From positions 186,001 through 250,000 of the forward strand of contig JAHEBU010000003.1 in NCBI GenBank assembly GCA_024642115.1: DNA of 64,000 bases, written 5' to 3'. The position numbers were made by a program, and so were the translations under genes. Numbering within the stretch: position 1 is the stretch's first letter; each line of letters begins with the position of its first letter. Below are positions 29,327 through 38,059 of the stretch, in pieces. The notes beneath the pieces were generated by a model. It saw nothing but the letters and a program-made list of their open reading frames with translations. It searched no databases and was not told the DNA's origin. This stretch comes from Marivivens sp. (GTDB taxonomy: Bacteria; Pseudomonadota; Alphaproteobacteria; Rhodobacterales; Rhodobacteraceae).

Positions 29327-29433
29327 GGGCAGGGATTTAGGCCAAGTGCAGGGTCCGTGCAACAAGGCGGTGCAACATGGGCTTGCACCGGACGCACCGT
29401 CGGATAGCGTGGCAGGCAAAAGGGAGACCCTGT

Positions 29434-30603
29434 ATGAGCTTTGACGACCCGATCGACCGCCGCGGCACCCATTGCGTCAAATGGGACGGCATGGAGAAAC
29501 TCTATGGGGTGTCCCCTGATGACGGGATCGCCATGTGGGTGGCTGATATGGAGTTCCGTCCGCCACAGGTCGTGCAGGACGCGCTGCAATCCATGCTGAA
29601 CCACGGGGTCTATGGCTATTTCGGGAACGACAGCCGTTATACCGCCGCGATCCAGTGGTGGATGCAGACCCGGCATGGCTGGGCGGTAGATCCGTCGTGG
29701 ATCTTTACCACCCACGGTCTGGTCAACGGCACGGCCATGTGTGTCGATGCCTTTACCCAACCCGGCGACGGAGTCGTCCTGTTCACCCCGGTCTATCATG
29801 CCTTTGCCCGGGTGATCCGGGCTGCCGGGCGGCAGGTGGTCGAATGCCCGCTGGCCAATGTGGATGGCCGATACGAGATGGATTTCCAGACCTACGACGC
29901 GATGATGACCGGCAACGAACGGATGGTCATCCTGTGTTCGCCGCACAATCCGGGGGGCCGCGTCTGGACCAAGGCTGAACTGCGCGCCGTGGCGGCCTTT
30001 GCCAAGCGGCACGAACTGATCCTCGTGTCGGATGAGATTCACCACGACCTGACGATGCCCGGTCACATCCACACGCCCATGTCCCACATCGACGGGATTA
30101 CCGACCGACTGGTGATGATGACGGCCACCACCAAGACGTTCAACATCGCGGGCAGCCATTCCGGCAATGTCATCATCGAGGACCCTGACCTGCGGGCGAT
30201 CTTTGCCGGGCGGATGGCCGCGATGGGCATTTCGCCCAATTCGTTCGGCCTGCACATGGCGACGGCCGCCTATTCGCCCGAAGGCGCTGTCTGGGTCGAT
30301 GACCTGCGCCACTATCTGGATGGCAATCGCAAGGTGTTCGATGCCGGGGTCAACGCCATTCCGGGGGTCCGGTCGATGCCGCTGGAATCGACCTACCTCG
30401 CTTGGGTCGATTTCGCAGGGACGGGCATGTCGCAGGCAGAATTCACGGACCGAGTGCAAAAGGGCGCGCGGATCGCGGTAAACCACGGGCCATCCTTCGG
30501 TCTGGGCGGCGACAGCTTTTTGCGGTTCAACTTTGCCGCCCCCCGTAAACAAGTGGTCGAGGCGGTCGCCCGCCTGCAAGAGGCATTCGGCGACCTTCAG
30601 TGA
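29434..30603 (+). CDS. PatB/MalY-type aminotransferase or cystathionine beta-lyase
   Basis: A 389-residue fold-type I PLP enzyme. The N-terminal MWVADMEFRPP, YGYFGNDSRY, the CSPHNPGGRVW segment and the PLP lysine in TATTKTFNIAGSHSGN place it in the PatB/MalY group, which cleaves C-S bonds of cystathionine or cysteine conjugates. The start at 29434 has AGGGAG upstream; an in-frame ATG at 29377 is within the def promoter region. It is divergent from the def operon and overlaps the next convergent gene by 7 bp. Confidence 0.85.
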   Translation: MSFDDPIDRRGTHCVKWDGMEKLYGVSPDDGIAMWVADMEFRPPQVVQDALQSMLNHGVYGYFGNDSRYTAAIQWWMQTRHGWAVDPSWIFTTHGLVNGTAMCVDAFTQPGDGVVLFTPVYHAFARVIRAAGRQVVECPLANVDGRYEMDFQTYDAMMTGNERMVILCSPHNPGGRVWTKAELRAVAAFAKRHELILVSDEIHHDLTMPGHIHTPMSHIDGITDRLVMMTATTKTFNIAGSHSGNVIIEDPDLRAIFAGRMAAMGISPNSFGLHMATAAYSPEGAVWVDDLRHYLDGNRKVFDAGVNAIPGVRSMPLESTYLAWVDFAGTGMSQAEFTDRVQKGARIAVNHGPSFGLGGDSFLRFNFAAPRKQVVEAVARLQEAFGDLQ

Positions 30604-30953
30604 CCGCTGCGACCGATCAAGGCGACGGGGGCGTCCCGGGTCTGTTCAAAGTCGAGCGCGGGACGGTCCGCCACGGCGGTTGACCATTTGAATTCGAAGA
30701 CGCGCTCGCCCTCTTCCTCGCGCGAAGAGACGACCAGGCATTGATACAGGTGCTTGGCCCCGTCGTATATTTCGACAAAGCCCCGTAGTTTCGGCGCATC
30801 ATCGGCATCAATGGCAAAACCGCCGTCCCACAGGCGCAGGATACGATAAACTTGGTCTCCGTCATGCACGCACAGACGCGACGACCTGCGCAACGACGCC
30901 TTGCGCGCCTCTTCCAGACCCTTGCGGACGGCCTCAGGCAGATATTCCGACAT
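30597..30953 (-). CDS. Hypothetical protein
   Basis: A 118-residue soluble protein with an N-terminal Arg/Lys-rich helix (residues 6-25, LPEAVRKGLEEARKASLRRSS) and a beta-rich middle (RILRLWDGGFAID, GFVEIYDGAKHLYQCLVV). I recognise no family with confidence. Genes of this size near PatB are common in Rhodobacteraceae (from memory). Its stop overlaps the end of the convergent PLP-enzyme gene by 7 bp. Confidence 0.6.
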   Translation of the reverse strand: MSEYLPEAVRKGLEEARKASLRRSSRLCVHDGDQVYRILRLWDGGFAIDADDAPKLRGFVEIYDGAKHLYQCLVVSSREEEGERVFEFKWSTAVADRPALDFEQTRDAPVALIGRSGH

Positions 30954-31053
30954 GTCACTCCTCCAGCCCCCGAGGGACGAGGATGGAGCGGATCATGGCA
31001 AAATCAAGAAAACGTTACGCTGCACTGCCGCATAACCTTTTGATCCATCTGAA

Positions 31054-31824
31054 TTATCTGGAAGTGACGTGCGGCCGCAACACATGTGGGCGGGCGGCAT
31101 CATAAAGAGCCGAATCAGGGAAGCCATGATCCTGGCTTAATCCCGGCCCCACGAGAATCAGCGCCGTTCGCGTAATCTTGGCCAGGCGAACCTTGTCGCG
31201 GATGTCCGACAGGGTCCCCCGGATCAGTTGCTGATCGGGCCAGCCGACGCGATAGGCGACGGCAACGGGGCAATTGGCCCCGTAAGCCGGGATAAGTTGC
31301 CGCTCGATCTCGCGCAGGGCGCGGATGCCCAGATGAATGGCCAGCGTCGCGCCGCTTCGCGCGAAATTCTCAAGCGTTTCGCCCGCAGGCATCGAAGTCG
31401 ATTTCATCGACATCCTGGTCAGGATGATTGACTGGGCAACCTCGGGGATGGTCAGTTCCTGTCCCAACGCAGCGGCGGCGGCGGCATAGGCGGGCACGCC
31501 GGGAATGATCTGATAGTCGATCCCGTCCGCCTTGAGCCTGCGGATCTGCTCGGCAATCGCGCCATACAGCGACGGGTCGCCCGAATGGACACGGGCCACG
31601 TCTTGCCCCTTGGCTTGGGCGGCCCTGATTTCCGCATGGGTGTCGTCCAACGTCATGGGGGCCGTGTCCAAAACGCGGGCCCCGGCCGGCGCACAGGCTA
31701 CCACTTCGGGCGGCACCAGCGACCCCGCATAAAGACAGACCGGGCAGGACCCGATGATCCGCGCGGCCTTCAAAGTCAGCAATTCCGGATCGCCCGGGCC
31801 CGCCCCGATGAAATAGACGGTCAT
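31054..31824 (-). CDS. cobM: Precorrin-4 C11-methyltransferase
   Basis: CobM (256 residues) methylates C11 of the corrin ring. The tetrapyrrole methylase start TVYFIGAGPGDPELLTLKAARII, LYAGSLVPPEV, ARVHSGDPSLYGAIAEQ and IPGVPAYAAAAAALGQELTIPEVAQSIILTR are all characteristic. It is the last gene of the minus-strand cob operon and overlaps the CbiG-CobJ fusion by 4 bp. Confidence 0.93.
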   Translation of the reverse strand: MTVYFIGAGPGDPELLTLKAARIIGSCPVCLYAGSLVPPEVVACAPAGARVLDTAPMTLDDTHAEIRAAQAKGQDVARVHSGDPSLYGAIAEQIRRLKADGIDYQIIPGVPAYAAAAAALGQELTIPEVAQSIILTRMSMKSTSMPAGETLENFARSGATLAIHLGIRALREIERQLIPAYGANCPVAVAYRVGWPDQQLIRGTLSDIRDKVRLAKITRTALILVGPGLSQDHGFPDSALYDAARPHVLRPHVTSR

Positions 31825-33680
31825 GTTGTTGTCTCCGTTTCGATGTGCCGATTGCCGACGGTTTGCAGATCGCCATCTATCCGCCGGGCATAGCCGCGCG
31901 GGGTAAACATGCGCGGGCCTTCGCCCAGGTGTGCCAGCCGGGTGTTTGACGATCCGACTAGAACGACGGTCAGCATATCCACCTCGTCCACCTCCAATTC
32001 GTCCAACCGTCGATAGCGGACCGTTTCGGTCGGGCGTCCAAGGTTCGAGGCCAGCAGAACAGGCGTATCTGCCGGACGATGCTGCAACAGGATATCCCGG
32101 GCTTCGGCCAGCAGGGTGCGCCGGGACTTGGAGACAGGGTTGTAAAAGGCGATGACGAAATCGCCTTCGGCCGCCGCGTGCAGGCGGCGCAGGATGTCGG
32201 TGCGCGGGGTCAGCAGGTCGGACAGGGAAATCGTGCAGAAATCATGCCCAAGCGGCGCCCCGGCACGGGCCGCCGCCGCCTGCAATGCGCTGACGCCGGG
32301 CGAACAAACCACCTCGACCCGGCGGGCCGCGTCGCTGACACCGTGCTGGTCGGGGCTACGGTCCAACAGTTCGAACACCAGTGCGCCCATCGCATAGATG
32401 CCCGCGTCGCCCGAGCAGACCAGTGCGACGTTGCGCCCTTCGCCCGCCCGTTCCAGCGCGTAGCGGCAGCGATCCTCTTCTCCGCCCAAAGGAAAATCGC
32501 TGCGCTGCTTTCCCGCCGCCAGAGGGCCGAGCAGATCAATATACAACCCATAGCCCACCAATTCTTCGGCATCGGCGGCAAGGCGGGACACTTCCGGCGT
32601 TCGCCATGTCGACTGGCCCGGTCCGATCCCCAGGATCGAAAGCCGGCCTCGCGGGCGGCCCCGCAGCACGGTCAGCGGCTCGTTCGTCAGGGCAAGTGCG
32701 CATGTTGCATTGCCCGTCTTGCGTTTGGTCAGGTGCAGCGTCGCACCGGCTCCCCCTTGGGCCAGGGCTGCGGCTTCGGCTACGCCATGTGTGCCGACCT
32801 CGGCAAACACCACGTCGGACGGGGTTGCAAGCCGGGGGGTCTCTGCCTCCAATTCTGCCGATGTGAACAGCCTGAGTGGCACGCCAAGCCGCCGGGCCAG
32901 ATCAAGAATGGCGGGTTCGTCCGCCTTGAGGTCGATCGTGCTGACCGAATGAACGGCATGGGGGGAAATACCTGCGTCGGACATAGCCTGTGTCACCAGT
33001 CGGCACAGTTCGTCGGGCAGGCAGTTGCGGGAACAGCCCACGCCCAGCGTGATCCGCTGCGGCGCAAAATGCAGGTGCTGGGGGCCGGACGTCACCGGGT
33101 CCATCGTGCAGTTGATCTTGACCCCGTGGCCTTGCGGCAAGTCCTTGAGCCAATCGGCGCCTTCTCCTTCGACTGTTGCCCCCTGTCCGTCCAGCAATGC
33201 GGCCATCGCCGATTTGGCATCCTGAGGATTGGCAAGCCGCCAGCCGGGCGGCGGTTCATCCAGTGCGACACCAAGGGCCACATCGCCTGCTGTGGTCACC
33301 GCCGCGAGCCCGCCCAACGCCTCGGCGATCTGCCGGGCCAAGCGGTTCGCGCCGTGGTGTCCGCCCAAAAGTGGAACGACCACCGCCCCGTCGTCGCTGA
33401 CCGAAATCACTGGTGGCTCGGACCGCTTGTCGGACAAAAGCGGTGCCACACCGCGGATGAGGATGCCGCTGGCGCAGACCCCAATAATCGGGATCCCCGC
33501 GGCGAACAGGTCGCGGGCATGGTCCAGCGCGTTGTCAAAATAGGCGTCAGCATGCGTGACCCTGTCCATCCGACCGTGGACGGAGCCGTTCAAAGCCTTT
33601 GCGATGCGATGCGCCGTTCCTTCGCCCGAAGCCGAAAGGGCCAGCACAACCGGAGCTGATACAACTGAAGTCAGAGCCAT
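31821..33680 (-). CDS. cobJ: CbiG-CobJ fusion: cobalamin protein CbiG plus precorrin-3B C17-methyltransferase
   Basis: The 619 residues divide into two enzymes. Residues about 45-130 are a CbiG N-terminal domain (GVCASGILIRGVAPLLSDK, VVVPLLGGHHGANRLARQIAEALGG) and about 215-330 the CobE/CbiG C-terminal domain (ITLGVGCSRNCLPDELC, VGTHGVAEAAAL). From about 345 it is a CobJ/CbiH methylase (LSILGIGPGQSTWRTPEVSRLAADAEELVGYGLYIDLLG, ALVCSGDAGIYAMG, FVIAFYNPVSKSR). CobJ makes the ring contraction with C17 methylation. A CbiG-type N-terminus is more usual in the cobalt-early pathway, so the mixture is notable. It overlaps cobI by 10 bp. Confidence 0.9.
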   Translation of the reverse strand: MALTSVVSAPVVLALSASGEGTAHRIAKALNGSVHGRMDRVTHADAYFDNALDHARDLFAAGIPIIGVCASGILIRGVAPLLSDKRSEPPVISVSDDGAVVVPLLGGHHGANRLARQIAEALGGLAAVTTAGDVALGVALDEPPPGWRLANPQDAKSAMAALLDGQGATVEGEGADWLKDLPQGHGVKINCTMDPVTSGPQHLHFAPQRITLGVGCSRNCLPDELCRLVTQAMSDAGISPHAVHSVSTIDLKADEPAILDLARRLGVPLRLFTSAELEAETPRLATPSDVVFAEVGTHGVAEAAALAQGGAGATLHLTKRKTGNATCALALTNEPLTVLRGRPRGRLSILGIGPGQSTWRTPEVSRLAADAEELVGYGLYIDLLGPLAAGKQRSDFPLGGEEDRCRYALERAGEGRNVALVCSGDAGIYAMGALVFELLDRSPDQHGVSDAARRVEVVCSPGVSALQAAAARAGAPLGHDFCTISLSDLLTPRTDILRRLHAAAEGDFVIAFYNPVSKSRRTLLAEARDILLQHRPADTPVLLASNLGRPTETVRYRRLDELEVDEVDMLTVVLVGSSNTRLAHLGEGPRMFTPRGYARRIDGDLQTVGNRHIETETTT

Positions 33681-34372
33681 GGGTCGGCTCCTTTCGTGAG
33701 CAGGATCATTGAGAAATATGGCGCGCTGTCCGGCGCGTCGGCCAGCGGCAGAACGACCTCGTTCGCCAGCGTGGCCCGCTCGACATAGGTTGCCTTTGCG
33801 GTCAGCCCGAGGCTGTCGATGATCGCCCGGATCTTGGGCAGATGACGTCCCACCTTCATGATGGCGAGGCTTTCGGCCCCGTCTATGCGGGCGCGCAATT
33901 CGTCCTCGGGCAGGGGTCCGGGCAGAACGGTCAGTCGTTCATTGCGGGCAACAAGCGGCCGTCCCGCTTGGGCTGCACAGGCCGTCACCGAGGTAACGCC
34001 CGGCACAACCTCGACCTGGTAGCGAGCCGAGAGGCGGGCGAAGAGATACATGAATGACCCATAGAAGAACGGGTCGCCCTCGCAGAGGCAAACCACGTCA
34101 TCGCCGCCGTCCAAGGCCCCGGCAATATCTATGGCACCTTGATCGTAGGCTGCCTGTGCAGGCGCGCGATCTGTGCTCATCGGCACGTCCATGACGATTT
34201 CGCGAGCGTCCCGAGGGATCAGATCAGCGGCGATGGCCCGGGCAAAACTCTCTCCCCCGGCAAGGGTCGGATAGGCAATGACTCGCGCCCCCTCGATCAG
34301 TCGGGCCGCCCTCAGCGTGATCAGATCGGGCGCACCGGGGCCGACGCCCACGCCGTACAAGGTTCCTGTCAT
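33671..34372 (-). CDS. cobI: Precorrin-2 C20-methyltransferase
   Basis: CobI (233 residues) methylates C20 of precorrin-2. It has TLYGVGVGPGAPDLITLRAARLI, VCLCEGDPFFYGSFMYLFARL and VVPGVTSVTACAAQAGRPLV. The ATG at 34370-34372 overlaps cobL's stop by 4 bp. An in-frame upstream stretch to 34567 lies inside cobL and is not coding in this frame. Confidence 0.92.
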   Translation of the reverse strand: MTGTLYGVGVGPGAPDLITLRAARLIEGARVIAYPTLAGGESFARAIAADLIPRDAREIVMDVPMSTDRAPAQAAYDQGAIDIAGALDGGDDVVCLCEGDPFFYGSFMYLFARLSARYQVEVVPGVTSVTACAAQAGRPLVARNERLTVLPGPLPEDELRARIDGAESLAIMKVGRHLPKIRAIIDSLGLTAKATYVERATLANEVVLPLADAPDSAPYFSMILLTKGADPWL

Positions 34373-35571
34373 CGCTTGATCAGGCTCCACTGTGTCACCG
34401 TCATGTGCGGCTTCCATCCGGTCAGCCGCCCGACAGGTTCGGCCCGCTGCACGCTGAGTTTGGTCAATTGCCCGCCGTGGGTGGCGTGCAGGGCGAACAG
34501 TTCCGCCTCGGATTCCAGTGTGACTGCGTTGGCCACAAGCCGCCCCAGTGGCCGAAGGGCGGCCCATGCTGCCGGAAACACGTCACTTGTCAGCCCACCT
34601 CCGATGAAGATGGCATCGGGTTTGTCGAGCCCTTCCAGAACAGCGGGGGCCTCGCCGTCGATGATCCGCAAACCGGGGGCGCCCAGCGCCAGCGCATTGG
34701 CGGCGGCCATGGCACGGCGGTCGGCGCGGGGTTCTATACCAATCGCCCGGGCATAGCGGGCGGCGCGGATCCATTCGATGGCGACCGACCCGCAACCGGT
34801 GCCGATGTCCCACAAAAGCGCCCCGCGCATCGGCATCAGCTTGGCCACGGTCACGGCCCGAACCTCTTGCTTGGTCATGGTGCCGTCTGACTGGAACAAG
34901 TCGTCGGGCAGGCCGGGAACGCGGGGCAAAAGGGCTGCGTCCGGTGCTGCGATACAGTCGACCGCAAGCGTGTTGAAGGGCGGAACGATGTGCGACCAGG
35001 TGGCTGCCGTGCCATCAAACCGCTGTTCCTCCTTGCCACCCATCGCCGCAAGCACGGTCATGGGTGACTGGCCAAAGCCGCGGTCGGTCAGGAATTTGGC
35101 AATCTGTGCGGGCGTTTCCGCACCGGTCGTCAGGATCAGCAACCGTTGGTCGGGCTGGATGAAGGCGATCATCTGTTCGACGGGTCGGCCGTGGACGGTG
35201 AGGGTTTCGACGTCCGCAAGGCTCCACCCCATGCGGGCGGCAGCGAGTTGGAACGCCGAGAGTTGAGGGTGATAGGTGATCTCGGCGGGCGGGATGGCCT
35301 TGCCAATGCGGGCGCCCACTGAAAACCAGAGCGGGTCGCCGGTGACAAGAACGACGGCGCGGCGTCCCTTGAGGCTGCGAATCGTGTCGATCATCGCGTC
35401 AAAGGGCGAGGGCCAGGCAATCCGTTCTGCTGTGGGGTTGGCGGAAAGGGTATGATGGCGGTCACCGCCAAGGATCACCTCGGCCGCCTCGACCACGGCG
35501 CGGGTGGCGGGGGTCAGTCCGTCCATGCCGTCTTCACCGATGCCCACAATATGGAGCCAGGGTTGGGTCAC
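34369..35571 (-). CDS. cobL: Precorrin-6Y C5,15-methyltransferase (decarboxylating)
   Basis: CobL (400 residues) has two catalytic parts. The N-terminal half is a tetrapyrrole methylase (HIVGIGEDGMDGLTPATRAVVEAAEVILGGDRHH, VLVTGDPLWFSVGARIGK). The C-terminal half, from about residue 240, is a class I methyltransferase (ALLWDIGTGCGSVAIEWIRAA, DAIFIGGGLTSDVF). Together they methylate C5 and C15 and decarboxylate. It is fourth in the cob operon with ATGA overlaps on both sides. Confidence 0.94.
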   Translation of the reverse strand: MTQPWLHIVGIGEDGMDGLTPATRAVVEAAEVILGGDRHHTLSANPTAERIAWPSPFDAMIDTIRSLKGRRAVVLVTGDPLWFSVGARIGKAIPPAEITYHPQLSAFQLAAARMGWSLADVETLTVHGRPVEQMIAFIQPDQRLLILTTGAETPAQIAKFLTDRGFGQSPMTVLAAMGGKEEQRFDGTAATWSHIVPPFNTLAVDCIAAPDAALLPRVPGLPDDLFQSDGTMTKQEVRAVTVAKLMPMRGALLWDIGTGCGSVAIEWIRAARYARAIGIEPRADRRAMAAANALALGAPGLRIIDGEAPAVLEGLDKPDAIFIGGGLTSDVFPAAWAALRPLGRLVANAVTLESEAELFALHATHGGQLTKLSVQRAEPVGRLTGWKPHMTVTQWSLIKR

Positions 35572-36206
35572 AGTGTTCCTCCGGTCAGGCCCGCGGCCAG
35601 CGCGTTGACGGCGGCGGATGCCATTGCCGATCCGCCTTTGCGCCCGCGCAAGGCGACAAAGGGAGTGCCGCGAGGATTGGCGGCCAGTTCGGCCTTGGAT
35701 TCAGCGGCCCCAACGAACCCCACCGGGAATCCGAGGATGGCAGCGGGCCGAGGCCAGCCTTCGTCCAGCCGTTCTAGCAGGTGGAACAGCGCCGTGGGCG
35801 CGTTGCCAATGGCCACGACCGCGCCGTCGATCCGGTCGCGCCACAGGTCCACGGCAGCGGCCGACCGGGTGGTGCCAAGGGTCTGGGCAAGACCGGGCGT
35901 GGTGGGGTCGTTCAGCGTCACGACCACTTCGTTCCCGGCGGGCAGCGCGCGGCGGATGATCCCGGCCGCCACCATTTCGCAATCGCACAGGATCGGCGCG
36001 CCCGAGCGCAGGGCCGCCTGCCCCGCCCGCGCGATATCTTCGCTATAGGCCAGACGGTCAGCGATTTCGATCATCCCGCAGGAATGGATCAGCCGAGTGA
36101 TCAGGGGATGCAGATCGGGCGCGAACCGCTCCAGCCGCGCCTCGGCCCGGACCGTCGCGAAGGATGCGGCGTAGATCGCAGCGGGATCTTTTTCGTAGGG
36201 GCGCAT
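35568..36206 (-). CDS. cobH: Precorrin-8X methylmutase
   Basis: CobH (212 residues) moves the C11 methyl to C12, giving hydrogenobyrinic acid. The catalytic His41 is in LIHSCGMIEIADRLAYS; ILCDCEMVAAGI and ILGFPVGFVGAAESKAEL are also typical. It overlaps cobL by 4 bp and is separated from cbiX by an 82-bp spacer that could hold an internal promoter or attenuator. Confidence 0.94.
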   Translation of the reverse strand: MRPYEKDPAAIYAASFATVRAEARLERFAPDLHPLITRLIHSCGMIEIADRLAYSEDIARAGQAALRSGAPILCDCEMVAAGIIRRALPAGNEVVVTLNDPTTPGLAQTLGTTRSAAAVDLWRDRIDGAVVAIGNAPTALFHLLERLDEGWPRPAAILGFPVGFVGAAESKAELAANPRGTPFVALRGRKGGSAMASAAVNALAAGLTGGTL

Positions 36207-36288
36207 GGACGATCCGGTTGAGGCGGGGAAAGAATTTTCGACGAGAATTCTTGCCTCCGACGGCGATTTTTCGTGCTCGGAGAGGCGG
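36207..36288 (-). promoter_or_regulatory. Intra-operon spacer between cbiX and cobH with a hairpin
   Basis: The 82-bp spacer is AT-richer than its surroundings. CTCCGA (36255-36260) pairs with TCGGAG (36277-36282) around a T-rich loop, and AGAATT is repeated at 36231 and 36244. It may be an attenuator or processing site that changes the cbiX to cobH ratio; the evidence is weak. Confidence 0.3.
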
Positions 36289-37557
36289 TTATTTGCGAGG
36301 TTTCAGGACACTGAGTGGCCCCAGAGGGTGATCGGCGTGGGGGTAGGTCGGATGGCTATGGTCATGTCCGTGATCATGGCTGTGACTGTCAGCCTGCGAA
36401 TGGAAGTGGACGTGCCCGTCGCCATGATCGTGCCAGTCGCCCTTTGCCAAATGGCTGGCATGCCCGTGCGGCTGAGGCTTGGGTTTGTCCACGAGCCGGC
36501 ACAGTCCCGTGCAGAATGTATCGCATAGCGCGCAGTCGGCCACGTTTGACCCTGGCGCCGAGGCCCCCTGCCCCTCGACGTGGTGATGGTGGCTTTCCTG
36601 CACTGCCCCGACCTCCGCTTCGAACCCCAGCACTTGAGTCCGATATTTGCACAGGACGCAGGTCGGTGGCGGGACCGCTCCAAAGGCGGGATGACCTGTC
36701 CGTTCCGAGGCTGAAATTTCCCGCACCGGTTGCCCCTGGATGGCCAGAATCTGGGTGCGGTAGCCACAGGTGCCACAGTTGGGTGGCGGGGTGTCGCTGT
36801 CTTGCTCCAGAATCCGCTCGGCAAAGGTTTGCAGCACCTGCGGATGGTCCCCCAGATAGGGCGCCTTGATCCATTGAATGTCGGGGTGTTGTGCCGCCAC
36901 CTGATCGGTAAACCCGTAGATCCGGTCGATCAGGATCCCCGAGAATAGGAAATATGGAAACACGATGACCCGTTTGTAGGGCAGTCGGGCGACGTGTTGC
37001 AGGCAGGGTTCGACAAGCGGGAAGGTGACGCCGGAATAACCGACCTCGACCCAGCCAAAGCCCATCCCTTCCTGGATCATGCGGGCGATCTTGGACACGT
37101 TGCCGTTGGCATCGGGGTCAGAGGCCCCGCGCCCGATGACCACAAGGCAGGTGTCATGCAGGGGGATGGCCCCGTGGGCGGCGTTTGCAGCATCGACCGC
37201 CTCCTGCACGCGGCCCGCTGCCGCCGCGATCATCTTGGGGTCCACCCCCAGTTCGCGCCCGTAGTTGACGGAAATACCATGCTGGGCGGCGTAAGTGTTC
37301 AGGACGGTGGGGATGTCGTTCTTGGCATGCATTGCGGCGAACAGCATCCCCGGCACTGCCAGAATCCGGTCGCATCCCGCCTGTCGCAACCGGTCCAGCC
37401 CGTCGCGGATCACCGGGTTGGCGAATTCGAGGTAACCATAATCGACCATCCAGTCGGCCGGCAGGTACTCTGGCAGCTTTTCCGCCAGAACCGCGAATTC
37501 ATCAACGGCGGATTGGCTGCGCGACCCATGCCCGCAGATCATCACACCGGTTTTCAT
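36289..37557 (-). CDS. cbiX: Sirohydrochlorin cobaltochelatase CbiX, long form with Cys- and His-rich tail
   Basis: The 422-residue protein begins with a two-fold chelatase domain (CGHGSRSQSAVDEF at residues 8-21; IGRGASDPDANGNVSKIARM near 141-160). The tail from about 255 holds a duplicated motif C-x2-C-x-Y-R-T-Q at Cys261/264 and Cys300/303, then Cys342, 345, 349 and 353, and a His-rich stretch over 364-410. Long CbiX proteins carry an Fe-S site and His-rich tail, so the enzyme could insert and store Co2+. The ATG at 37557 is preferred because the earlier in-frame part is low-quality. It is followed by cobH and overlaps the small membrane gene before it. Confidence 0.87.
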   Translation of the reverse strand: MKTGVMICGHGSRSQSAVDEFAVLAEKLPEYLPADWMVDYGYLEFANPVIRDGLDRLRQAGCDRILAVPGMLFAAMHAKNDIPTVLNTYAAQHGISVNYGRELGVDPKMIAAAAGRVQEAVDAANAAHGAIPLHDTCLVVIGRGASDPDANGNVSKIARMIQEGMGFGWVEVGYSGVTFPLVEPCLQHVARLPYKRVIVFPYFLFSGILIDRIYGFTDQVAAQHPDIQWIKAPYLGDHPQVLQTFAERILEQDSDTPPPNCGTCGYRTQILAIQGQPVREISASERTGHPAFGAVPPPTCVLCKYRTQVLGFEAEVGAVQESHHHHVEGQGASAPGSNVADCALCDTFCTGLCRLVDKPKPQPHGHASHLAKGDWHDHGDGHVHFHSQADSHSHDHGHDHSHPTYPHADHPLGPLSVLKPRK

Positions 37558-37772
37558 GCGGCTTCCTCTTCCCGCTCGCCTGTGTCGGTTTCCGCCTCGG
37601 GATCGTCCTTTTTCTTGCCGGTCATGGCACCCCAGAGGCCGACCAGAACCGCGGCACCAAAGGCCCCGGCAGCAACCCAATGGGTGTGACCGGCCAGTTC
37701 AGTCAGGTGCCCCGGATGGGCCGAGGCGGCCCCGGCGGTCAGGGTCAGAAAAAGGCTGAGCAACTTGCGCAT
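37554..37772 (-). CDS. Small membrane protein at the head of the cob operon
   Basis: A 72-residue protein with a signal-like N-terminus (residues 1-16, MRKLLSLFLTLTAGAAS), then the His-rich HPGHLTELAGHTHW, one membrane helix (residues 33-49) and an acidic C-terminus. I recall a Rhodobacteraceae family, DUF6732, with this design, but have not confirmed it. The His cluster and its place before cbiX suggest a role in cobalt handling. Its stop overlaps cbiX by 4 bp. The ATG at 37770-37772 follows a 287-bp region that might be a leader. Confidence 0.65.
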   Translation of the reverse strand: MRKLLSLFLTLTAGAASAHPGHLTELAGHTHWVAAGAFGAAVLVGLWGAMTGKKKDDPEAETDTGEREEEAA

Positions 37773-38059
37773 GGCGTCCTCTGTCGTCTGATGGCCAGAG
37801 GCCCGCGGCATGCGGGTGCGGACGACGTGGTGCATTGGTCCCCATTCGGGTCAACCGCCGCCCCACCAACCTCTCTGGCCGAAATGGCTTCGTCTGACGT
37901 CTGGTTACCCCGCGAGGCGCAGGGGTGCAAATGGTTATGCGGCGGGGGGCCGACCGATTGCGACGTCGTGCGGTGATGCGCAAGGGGCTGCGCGCCCAGC
38001 GTGGTTTTCGCAGGCAGCGTCGCCCTCTACTTAAGTCAAGACATACGCAGGAGCGCCAG
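37773..38059. other. Divergent gap between the cob operon and a GST gene, with possible RNA structure
   Basis: No gene is supported in these 287 bases. Read on the minus strand, CTCTGGCC occurs near 37793 and its complement GGCCAGAG near 37873. CAGACG is repeated at three places and CCCGCATGCCGCGGG forms a hairpin. Position and the phrase GCCATCAGACG faintly recall a B12 box, but the core CCCCCGCxACTGT is not found, so a riboswitch is unproven. The GST ribosome site (CAGGAG) begins at 38048. Confidence 0.35.

Noticed and set aside
37925-38059. N-terminal extension of the GST gene
   Set aside because: The extra 45 residues are strongly Arg-rich and the ribosome site (CAGGAG) precedes the ATG at 38060.
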